Shown piece after piece: positions 1 through 5,893 of a stretch of 11,479 nt of DNA; within the stretch, counting starts at the first letter, position 1, and each line of letters begins with the position of its first letter. Source of the stretch: a bacterium (GTDB taxonomy: Bacteria; UBP18; UBA7526); the NCBI GenBank assembly GCA_030616365.1, contig JAUWXM010000031.1, forward strand, positions 1-11,479, in the 5' to 3' direction. The notes beneath the pieces are model-generated. The model had not been told where the DNA came from. It made no database searches and saw nothing but the letters and a program-made list of their open reading frames with translations. Made by a program: the position numbers and the translations under genes.

Positions 1-1
1 T

Positions 2-403
2 GTTGTCACAGGGTGTGGTTCACGGTTTCGGAAGTTGCCTGAGTCGGAGGTTGATGCTAAGATGAAATTAGTGGCCAAGCGTATTGCCACTAATATTCTT
101 GAGTCGCAGAGAGATGGGCGGTTTGAACCATTGGGCGATGAAGCCACAGCAGCTATGCGTTCTGCCCTAACGCCAAAAAAGCAAAAGGAAGCATATGAAA
201 CCATCAAAGGAATGTTTGGTGACTTTCAGTCTATGGAGTATGTTGAAACCTGGGTGCCGACAGATGGCTCGCTGTTAGTCATCTATCGTTTCAAAGGGCA
301 CTTTTCAAAAAGTAAGGCACGGCCGGAAATTCGGGTTGTAATGGATGACGAAGGGAAATTGGCAGGTTTCTGGATTAAACCCTGGAGAGTCAGAATTCAG
401 TAA
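2..403 (+). CDS. Small lipoprotein of unknown function, 5' end outside window
   Basis: The frame is open from the first complete codon, so the gene starts before the window. A TTG at 35 could be taken as a start, but the codons before it read VVTGCGSRFRK. VTGC fits a lipobox (small residues, Gly, then the lipidated Cys at 14-16), so this is probably the end of a type II signal peptide and the start of the mature lipoprotein. The mature part is about 130 residues: a helical N-terminal half (KMKLVAKRIATNIL) followed by strand-like segments ending in IYRFKGHF, EIRVVMDDEGK and LAGFWIKPW. That pattern resembles the small NTF2-like or DUF3887-type domains of bacterial exported proteins, but this assignment is only by impression. 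The gene ends in TAA 275 bp before glyS and no function can be given. The coding call is secure; the lipoprotein call is likely. Confidence 0.7.
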   Translation, partial: VVTGCGSRFRKLPESEVDAKMKLVAKRIATNILESQRDGRFEPLGDEATAAMRSALTPKKQKEAYETIKGMFGDFQSMEYVETWVPTDGSLLVIYRFKGHFSKSKARPEIRVVMDDEGKLAGFWIKPWRVRIQ

Positions 404-468
404 ATTTTACAATAATATCTGTAATCTGCGGCAATGCTTAATTTCGAGCACAGCGAGAAACAAGGTTC

Positions 469-497
469 TTGAGCAAAGCGAAAGGCTTTCTTATATT
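469..497 (+). promoter_or_regulatory. Candidate sigma-70-type promoter upstream of glyS
   Basis: TTGAGC at 469-474 and TATATT at 492-497 are separated by 17 bp, the optimal spacing for a housekeeping promoter. A start near 504 would give a leader of about 175 nt before glyS, holding the two hairpin units described separately. No T-box consensus is seen in this leader. The call rests only on the two hexamers and their spacing, and the -35 box matches the consensus well only in TTGA. Confidence 0.35.
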
Positions 498-498
498 A

Positions 499-524
499 AA
501 CGGCGCACTTTGTTCTCCGCCGTT
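499..524 (+). other. Hairpin in glyS leader
   Basis: AACGGCG (499-505) and CGCCGTT (518-524) form a perfect 7-bp stem with a 12-nt loop. It lies at the predicted transcript start. It has no T-run after it, so it is not a standard terminator. Just downstream, TGATTAA and TTAATCA (527-533 and 537-543) form a second short dyad that could bind a protein. No regulator can be named. Confidence 0.4.
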
Positions 525-549
525 GATGATTAAGTATTAATCAATTTGA

Positions 550-587
550 TGCTCTCTAGGATGCTAACGAAGTGCATCCTGTAATCT
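550..587 (+). repeat. Hairpin repeat unit A before glyS
   Basis: The unit is TGCTCTCT, then a 7-bp stem AGGATGC/GCATCCT (558-564 and 574-580) around the 9-nt loop TAACGAAGT, then GTAATCTG. The same flanks surround a different stem in unit B, 69 bp downstream. A preceding partial unit shares GTAATCTG and CAATGCTTAAT (421-442). Confidence 0.65.
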
Positions 588-618
588 GTAAAAAATCTGT
601 GCCAATGCTTAATATTTA

Positions 619-657
619 TGCTCTCTCCAATGCAAGCGAAGCGCATTGGGTAATCCA
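619..657 (+). repeat. Hairpin repeat unit B before glyS
   Basis: The same TGCTCTCT flank (619-626) is followed by the stem CCAATGC/GCATTGG (627-633 and 643-649) around the loop AAGCGAAGC, then GTAATC. The stem differs from unit A at several positions on both sides, so that pairing is kept. The hairpin ends 14 nt before the glyS ribosome binding site. Confidence 0.65.
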
Positions 658-678
658 TGTCTTAGGAGGATTTTATAA

Positions 679-1977
679 ATGACAGTCGAGATGCAGAAGA
701 TAATCTCTTTATGTAAACGCCGGGGGTTCATATACCAGGATAGCGAGATCTATGGTGGCCTGGGTAGTGTCTGGGATTATGGCCCTTTGGGAGTAGAACT
801 GAAGAATAATGTGAAGAAGATCTGGTGGCAGAGCATGGTCTACGAAAGGGACGATATGGAAGGATTGGATAGTGCCATCCTGATGCATCCCGATACCTGG
901 AAGGCTTCCGGCCATGTGACATCATTTAAGGACTTGCTCGTAGATTGTAAAGAGTGTAAGAAAAGATTTAAGCAAGAACAGATTAAAGAAGGTAAGTGTC
1001 CAGAGTGCGGGGGTAAGGTAAGTGAACCGAAATATTTCAATCTGATGTTTAAGACCTATATCGGCTCGGTAGAGGATAGGCAGTCCCAGATCTATCTCAG
1101 GCCCGAAACCGCTCAAGGGATCTTTGTAGATTTTTCCCATATTGTAGATAGCACCCGCCGCAAACTTCCCTTCGGCATCGCCCAGATAGGGAAGGCCTTC
1201 CGCAATGAGATTACTACCGGAAACTTCACCTTTCGCTCGAGAGAATTTGAAATGATGGAGATAGAATACTTTGTAAGACCCAAGAATGCCGAGAAGTGGC
1301 ATGAGTACTGGATCCAGGAGCGCCTCAAGTGGTATAAGCGATTTGGTATAAAGTCCAAAAACTTGAGGGTAAGAAAGCATACTAAAAAGGAGTTGGCCCA
1401 CTATGCCAAGGCCTGCTTTGATATCGAATATCGCTTTCCCTTCGGCTGGGGAGAACTGGAAGGGCTGGCCAACCGGACGGACTATGATCTCTCCCGCCAC
1501 TCAGAGGTGAGCGGGAAGGACCTCTCCTTTTTTGACGAGGAGAGTAAAGAGAAAATAATTCCTTATGTCATAGAGCCCTCGGGAGGAGTGGACAGGAGTT
1601 TTTTGGCCTTCCTAATAGATGCCTACCGGGAAGAGAAGGTTCGGGGAGAGAAGAGGGTTGTCTTAGGGCTCCATAAGGATTTAGCTCCCATCAAGGTAGC
1701 GGTATTCCCTTTACTGCGCAATCGACCTCAATTAGTGAAATTGGCAAAGAAGATCGCCCAGGAACTTCGCGGTCCATACAAGGTGGTTTATGATGATACG
1801 GCATCCATTGGAAGGCTCTATAGAAGGCAGGATGAGGTAGGAACCCTATACTGTATGACCATAGATGTGAAATCCTTGAGCGATAAGAAGGTGACGGTGA
1901 GGGATAGGGACAGTATGCTCCAAGATAGAGTCGCCATCTCCCGTTTGAAAAAATATCTGGATGATAAATTAGCTTAA
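679..1977 (+). CDS. glyS: Glycyl-tRNA synthetase, dimeric (alpha2) type
   Basis: Class II aminoacyl-tRNA synthetase that charges tRNA-Gly with glycine using ATP in the cytoplasm. At 432 residues it is the single-chain homodimeric type, not the two-subunit GlyQ/GlyS enzyme. The N-terminus carries YGGLGSVWDYGPLG (25-38). Four cysteines at 90, 93, 107 and 110 form a CxxC...CxxC zinc-ribbon-like insertion. The active-site core shows RPETAQGIF (141-149), motif 2 with FRNEI (174-178), GWGELEGLANRTDYDL (256-271) and motif 3 GVDRSFLAFL (303-312). The remaining ~95 residues match the anticodon-binding domain. The ATG at 679 is chosen because AGGAGGA (664-670) lies 8 nt before it. The gene is complete and followed 87 bp later by ppdK on the same strand. 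This family is also abbreviated glyQS. Confidence 0.96.
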   Translation: MTVEMQKIISLCKRRGFIYQDSEIYGGLGSVWDYGPLGVELKNNVKKIWWQSMVYERDDMEGLDSAILMHPDTWKASGHVTSFKDLLVDCKECKKRFKQEQIKEGKCPECGGKVSEPKYFNLMFKTYIGSVEDRQSQIYLRPETAQGIFVDFSHIVDSTRRKLPFGIAQIGKAFRNEITTGNFTFRSREFEMMEIEYFVRPKNAEKWHEYWIQERLKWYKRFGIKSKNLRVRKHTKKELAHYAKACFDIEYRFPFGWGELEGLANRTDYDLSRHSEVSGKDLSFFDEESKEKIIPYVIEPSGGVDRSFLAFLIDAYREEKVRGEKRVVLGLHKDLAPIKVAVFPLLRNRPQLVKLAKKIAQELRGPYKVVYDDTASIGRLYRRQDEVGTLYCMTIDVKSLSDKKVTVRDRDSMLQDRVAISRLKKYLDDKLA

Positions 1978-1984
1978 AGATAGG

Positions 1985-2045
1985 GCTACAGGCTGCAAGC
2001 TGCAGGCTACAAAAAGCTTGAGGCTTGTGACTTGAGGCTTGGAGC
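1985..2045 (+). repeat. Heptamer repeat, copy 1, before ppdK
   Basis: After the glyS stop, the sequence divides into four 7-bp units of the form GCYRCAR, a short A-run, then four units of the form RCYTGDR (for example GCTTGAG, GCTTGTG, ACTTGAG). It ends 9 nt before the ppdK ribosome binding site. A second copy with the same order of parts lies at 9268-9336 on the other strand; the two share a 15-bp identical stretch, GCTTGTGACTTGAGG. Confidence 0.75.
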
Positions 2046-2064
2046 AATTAAACAAGGAGAGAGT

Positions 2065-4722
2065 ATGAGTAAGAAATACATCTATTTCTTCGGGGGAGGA
2101 AAGGCAGAGGGAAATACTAAGATGAAGAACCTCCTGGGCGGTAAGGGAGCCAACTTGGCGGAGATGACCAATCTGGATATTCCCGTTCCCCCGGGCTTTA
2201 CCATCACCACTGAGGCCTGTATCTACTATTATCAACATAAGGGAAAATATCCCAAAGGAATGAAAGAGGAGATAGACCGAAACCTGAAGAGACTGGAGAA
2301 AGCAATGGGTGCTGGATTTGGAGATGAGTATAATCCTCTTCTTGTTTCCGTGCGTTCCGGGGCAAGGGTTAGTATGCCGGGAATGATGGATACTATTTTG
2401 AACTTAGGATTGAATGACGAGACGATTAAGGGGTTGATCAGGGCCATGGGTCATGAGAGGTTCGCCTGGGATGCCTATCGCCGGCTCATCCAGATGTTCG
2501 CCCATGTGGTGATGGGTATGGAGACCGGCGAATTTGAGGAGATTATTGAGGAAAAGAAGAAGGAACTAGGGATAAGACTTGATACTGAATTTAACACCTC
2601 GGCCATGAAGGACCTGGTGGAGAGGTTTAAAAAAAGAGTAAGGGAAAGAACAAAGAAGGACTTCCCTCAGGATTCCCGGAGACAGCTCTTTATGGCCATC
2701 GATGCCGTCTTTGGTTCCTGGAATACTTCCCGAGCCATTACTTATCGGAACCTTCATAACCTTTCTCATACCTGGGGGACGGCGGCTAATGTCCAGACCA
2801 TGGTCTTTGGAAATATGGGCTGGGATTCCGGAACCGGAGTGGCCTTCACCAGAGACCCGGCAACTGGTGAGAAGAAGTTCTTTGGAGAATACTTATTAAA
2901 TGCCCAGGGAGAGGATGTGGTTGCTGGAATAAGGACCCCAAAGAAGATATCGAAATTGGCCAGGGAGATGCCTCGGGTCTATCGGGAATTGGTCAGAATC
3001 TATAAGAAGTTAGAGAAACATTATCGGGATATTCAGGACTTGGAATTTACCATTCAGAAGAAGAGACTCTTCCTCTTGCAGACCAGGACGGGTAAGAGAA
3101 CCGCCCAGGCGGCCTTGAAGATCGCTGTCGATATGGTAAAGGAGAAATTGATCAGTAAAAAAGAGGCCATTTTGCGCGTGGAGCCCAATCAATTTGACCA
3201 GCTATTACATAGAAGGATCGATCCCAAGGCAAGGATAAAGATCATCGCCCAGGGATTGGCCGCTTCCCCTGGAGCCGCGGTAGGAGAGGTGGTCTTCACT
3301 GCTGACCATGCCCAGGAGGAAGCAGAGAAGGGGAGGAAGGTTATCCTGGTGAGGCATGAGACCTCCCCCGAAGATATCCATGGTATGGCAGCAGCTCAGG
3401 GGATACTAACCTCAAGAGGGGGCCTTACGTCACATGCCGCTGTGGTAGCAAGGGGAATGGGAAAGTGTTGCGTTGCTGGCTGTGAGGCCATAGATGTGGA
3501 CTATGATAGAAAGAGATTCATTGTTGGAGATATTATAGTCAAAGAAGGTGATTATATTTCTTTGAACGGGAATACAGGAGAGGTCATCTTGGGTAGGATA
3601 CATACCATTGAGCCTATTTTAAGCAAGGAGTTTCAGATACTTATGAAATGGGCGGATGAAACTAGGAAGTTGGGAGTGAGGACCAATGCCGATACCCCCA
3701 AGGATGCCAAGAAAGCTAGAGAGTTTGGAGCAGAAGGGATTGGGCTAACCAGGACGGAACATATGTTTTTTGGAGAGAAGAGAATGCCCATCGTTCAGGA
3801 GATGATCTTAGCCCGGGATGAGAAGACAAGAGAAAAGGCTTTAAAGAAACTTCTGCCCATGCAGAGAGAGGACTTCAAGGGAATATTTAAGGCTATGAAG
3901 GGCCTTCCGGTTACTATCAGGCTTCTTGATCCTCCCCTACATGAGTTCCTACCCAGAAGCGAAGAGTTACTGGTTGAGATCGCCATCCTGAAGGCCAAGA
4001 AAGGATCCAAGAAAAGGATTGCCCAGAAAGAAAAACTGCTCAATAAGATAGAGGCCTTGAGAGAGATGAACCCCATGCTCGGCCATCGGGGCTGTAGATT
4101 GGGGGTTACTACCCCAGAGATCTACAGGATGCAGGCCCAGGCGATATTTGAGGCTGCCTGCGAACTTACTAAAGAGGGGTATAAGGTAATCCCGGAGGTC
4201 ATGATTCCCTTAGTGGGCCATGTAAATGAATTGAAGTTAACCAAAGAGGATGTTCATAGAGTAGCAGATGAGGTAATGAAGAGGAAGAAGGTGAGGATAA
4301 ACTATTCTGTGGGAACCATGATTGAACTACCCAGAGCCTGTATTACAGCAGATGAGATCGCAAAGGAAGCAGAGTTCTTCTCCTTTGGAACGAATGACCT
4401 CACCCAGACGGTCTTCGGCTTCTCCCGGGATGATATCGAGGGAAAATTCCTTCCTGCCTACTTAGAAAAGAATGTTTTAGATAATAACCCCTTTGAGGTC
4501 TTAGACCAGAAAGGGGTGGGGGAACTGATTGAGATGGCGGTTAAGAAGGGGAGAAGGGCGAGGAAGGGTTTAAAGATTGGGATCTGTGGAGAGCACGGAG
4601 GAGAACCATCCAGTGTCGAGTTCTGTCATCGGGTTGGACTGGACTATGTAAGTTGTTCTCCCTATAGAGTCCCCATCGCAAGATTGGCTGCGGCCCATGC
4701 AGCATTAAAGGAAAGGAGGTAG
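2065..4722 (+). CDS. ppdK: Pyruvate, phosphate dikinase
   Basis: Interconverts pyruvate + ATP + Pi and PEP + AMP + PPi in the cytoplasm, in the gluconeogenic or PPi-using glycolytic direction. The 885-residue length is normal for the family. The N-terminal ATP-grasp region (about 1-340) includes FGGGKAEG and LLGGKGANLAEM. The swivelling phosphohistidine domain holds GGLTSHAAVVARGMG with catalytic His457 (codon at 3433) and the adjacent Thr455 that is the regulatory site in studied homologues. The C-terminal PEP/pyruvate barrel contains GIGLTRTEHMF, SFGTNDLTQ and CGEHGGEPSS with catalytic Cys841 (4585-4587). I chose ATG 2065 because AAGGAGA lies just before it; the in-frame TTG at 2032 falls inside the upstream repeat. 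The last codons contain the AAGGAGG that serves the next gene. All key residues are intact. Confidence 0.96.
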   Translation: MSKKYIYFFGGGKAEGNTKMKNLLGGKGANLAEMTNLDIPVPPGFTITTEACIYYYQHKGKYPKGMKEEIDRNLKRLEKAMGAGFGDEYNPLLVSVRSGARVSMPGMMDTILNLGLNDETIKGLIRAMGHERFAWDAYRRLIQMFAHVVMGMETGEFEEIIEEKKKELGIRLDTEFNTSAMKDLVERFKKRVRERTKKDFPQDSRRQLFMAIDAVFGSWNTSRAITYRNLHNLSHTWGTAANVQTMVFGNMGWDSGTGVAFTRDPATGEKKFFGEYLLNAQGEDVVAGIRTPKKISKLAREMPRVYRELVRIYKKLEKHYRDIQDLEFTIQKKRLFLLQTRTGKRTAQAALKIAVDMVKEKLISKKEAILRVEPNQFDQLLHRRIDPKARIKIIAQGLAASPGAAVGEVVFTADHAQEEAEKGRKVILVRHETSPEDIHGMAAAQGILTSRGGLTSHAAVVARGMGKCCVAGCEAIDVDYDRKRFIVGDIIVKEGDYISLNGNTGEVILGRIHTIEPILSKEFQILMKWADETRKLGVRTNADTPKDAKKAREFGAEGIGLTRTEHMFFGEKRMPIVQEMILARDEKTREKALKKLLPMQREDFKGIFKAMKGLPVTIRLLDPPLHEFLPRSEELLVEIAILKAKKGSKKRIAQKEKLLNKIEALREMNPMLGHRGCRLGVTTPEIYRMQAQAIFEAACELTKEGYKVIPEVMIPLVGHVNELKLTKEDVHRVADEVMKRKKVRINYSVGTMIELPRACITADEIAKEAEFFSFGTNDLTQTVFGFSRDDIEGKFLPAYLEKNVLDNNPFEVLDQKGVGELIEMAVKKGRRARKGLKIGICGEHGGEPSSVEFCHRVGLDYVSCSPYRVPIARLAAAHAALKERR

Positions 4723-4724
4723 GA

Positions 4725-4994
4725 ATGAGGAAGGCAGAGTTGGTGAAGGAAATAGCCAAGGTGACCTGCACCAAGCAGGAGGCAGAGAAGGCAGTGGATG
4801 TGGTCATCAAGAGTATCCAGGAATCCTTGGCCAAAGGAGATAAGGTTATCCTCAAAGGGCTGGGCATCTTCAGCGTGAGGCAGAGAGGAGCCAGGATAGG
4901 AAGGAATCCCCAGACCGGGGCCACCATTCAGATCCCGGCCAAGAAGGTTCCAGTATTTAAACCTTCTCAGGCGTTAAAAGACGCGGTTAAGTAG
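4725..4994 (+). CDS. hup: HU-family DNA-binding protein
   Basis: A nucleoid protein that binds and bends DNA as a dimer with little sequence preference. At 89 residues it has the standard HU length. The helical N-terminal half (RKAELVKEIAKVTCTKQEA) is followed by KGLGIFSVRQRGARIGRNPQTG, with the DNA-binding arm motif GRNPQTG at 59-65, then the C-terminal strand and helix. Start: ATG two bases after the ppdK stop, with its AAGGAGG ribosome binding site lying inside the ppdK 3' end, so translation is probably coupled to ppdK. An IHF subunit cannot be fully excluded from sequence alone, but a single gene with this motif favours HU. Confidence 0.95.
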   Translation: MRKAELVKEIAKVTCTKQEAEKAVDVVIKSIQESLAKGDKVILKGLGIFSVRQRGARIGRNPQTGATIQIPAKKVPVFKPSQALKDAVK

Positions 4995-5103
4995 CACATC
5001 GCAGGTTCCGCCAGAGGCGGACCAGCCGCGGGCTGACGCTAATCGCAGGTCGTCAAAAATGATAAGCGACAAAGCGAAGCGAGCGACGAGCGACAAGCCA
5101 TTT
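4995..5103 (+). repeat. Repeat-rich spacer between hup and hpt
   Basis: This 120-bp spacer has no gene. It holds two copies of ATCGCAGGT (4999-5007 and 5041-5049), a hairpin CCGCC-AGA-GGCGG (5012-5024), and a GCGAC-rich tract (about 5065-5098) that reads as imperfect 7-bp units such as GCGACGA and GCGACAA. The tract resembles the reverse complement of the CTCGTCA heptamers inside the membrane/TPR gene, with C in place of T. It is likely a degenerate member of the repeat population. Confidence 0.5.
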
Positions 5104-5117
5104 AGGAGGAGATTAAA

Positions 5118-5651
5118 TTGCTTGCGAAACTAAAGAAATTATGGGAGACCTCTCCTGTAGTGATGAAGGGTCACTATAGATATGTCGTCCATCCCATAAC
5201 GGATGGAATACCTTGCATAGAACCTGAAGTCTTAGAGGATGTGGTAAAGAGAATCATGGAAGTCACTGACCTCAATGTTGATTATATCGTCACTCCGGAA
5301 GCCATGGGCATTCCCATGGCAACCCTTCTATCTTATAAGACAGAAATCCCTTTAAATATTATCAGGAAGAAAGAGTATAAACTGAAAGGGGAACTAAAAG
5401 TATATCAGAAGACAGGCTATGCCGAGTGCAAGATGTATGTCAATGGTCTAAAGAAAGGAGACCGGGTACTCATCGTTGATGATATCGTTTCAACTGGGGG
5501 GACATTGCTGGGAATCATAAAGGTCTTAAAGAAAGCAGGAATTAAAATCGCAGATGTCATCACCGTCTTTGAAAGGGGAGAAGGGAAAGAAAGAATAGAG
5601 AAAGAGACAGGCTTCAAAATAAAAACCCTCTTAAGAGTCAAAGATAGATAG
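5118..5651 (+). CDS. hpt: Archaeal-type hypoxanthine/guanine phosphoribosyltransferase
   Basis: Predicted purine salvage enzyme transferring a ribose-5-phosphate from PRPP to hypoxanthine or guanine (possibly adenine), releasing PPi. At 177 residues it is close to the archaeal HGPRT length. The PRPP-binding motif VLIVDDIVSTGGTL is at 117-130 with the acidic pair D121-D122. The N-terminus PVVMKGHYRYVVHPITDGIP (13-32), then VTPEAMGIP (58-66) and RKKEYKLKGE (83-92), look to me much more like archaeal HGPRT proteins than like typical bacterial Hpt or Apt. The start is TTG, supported by AGGAGGA at 5104-5110, seven nt upstream; no better ATG lies nearby. It follows hup after a repeat-bearing spacer. 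Substrate preference cannot be read from sequence; xanthine or adenine use is possible. Confidence 0.88.
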   Translation: MLAKLKKLWETSPVVMKGHYRYVVHPITDGIPCIEPEVLEDVVKRIMEVTDLNVDYIVTPEAMGIPMATLLSYKTEIPLNIIRKKEYKLKGELKVYQKTGYAECKMYVNGLKKGDRVLIVDDIVSTGGTLLGIIKVLKKAGIKIADVITVFERGEGKERIEKETGFKIKTLLRVKDR

Positions 5652-5668
5652 CCAATAGTTAACCGCGA

Positions 5669-5696
5669 GTGATCGGTTATCAGTGATCGGTAATCA
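5669..5696 (+). repeat. Tandem 14-mer after hpt
   Basis: GTGATCGGTTATCA is followed directly by GTGATCGGTAATCA, a tandem repeat with one mismatch and a period of 14 (two heptamers). It lies 18 bp after the hpt stop. A little further on, GCCTGCC occurs twice (5719-5725 and 5731-5737). Nothing else is recognised up to the terminator. Confidence 0.7.
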
Positions 5697-5810
5697 AGTT
5701 CTGTTGTTGTTTCCAAATGCCTGCCTTTTTGCCTGCCTGCCCTGAACCGCTATCCGAATTTGGCCGTGTGATATTTGGATGACTTAATAGAGGTCCCAAA
5801 CATTTCCACA

Positions 5811-5843
5811 CCCCTTAAGTTCACGGACTTAAGGGGCTTTTTA
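5811..5843 (+). terminator. Rho-independent terminator after hpt
   Basis: CCCCTTAAGT and ACTTAAGGGG (5811-5820 and 5827-5836) form a perfect 10-bp stem with a 6-nt loop, followed by CTTTTTATTT. It lies 160 bp after the hpt stop and immediately before a promoter-like site, so it marks the end of the upstream transcription unit. Confidence 0.88.
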
Positions 5844-5844
5844 T

Positions 5845-5873
5845 TTGCTCAAAAACAGTCAATATGATATAAT
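5845..5873 (+). promoter_or_regulatory. Candidate promoter of the membrane/TPR gene
   Basis: A perfect TATAAT at 5868-5873 is preceded after 17 bp by TTGCTC at 5845-5850. It sits between the terminator and the gene start, giving a predicted 5' leader of roughly 14 nt. The -10 box and spacing are ideal; the -35 box is partial. Confidence 0.6.
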
Positions 5874-5893
5874 GATGAAAACGAGGGATGGAA

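Noticed and set aside
345..533. 62-codon + strand ORF overlapping the lipoprotein gene end
   Set aside because: It overlaps the lipoprotein gene in another frame, then passes through repeat and hairpin DNA; it has no credible start.
404..678. Glycine T-box or glycine riboswitch in the glyS leader
   Set aside because: I see no T-box sequence, no specifier-terminator layout and no glycine riboswitch core.
922..1500. 192-codon minus-strand ORF opposite glyS
   Set aside because: It lies fully inside the secure glyS gene; its hydrophobic translation is a by-product of the opposite strand.
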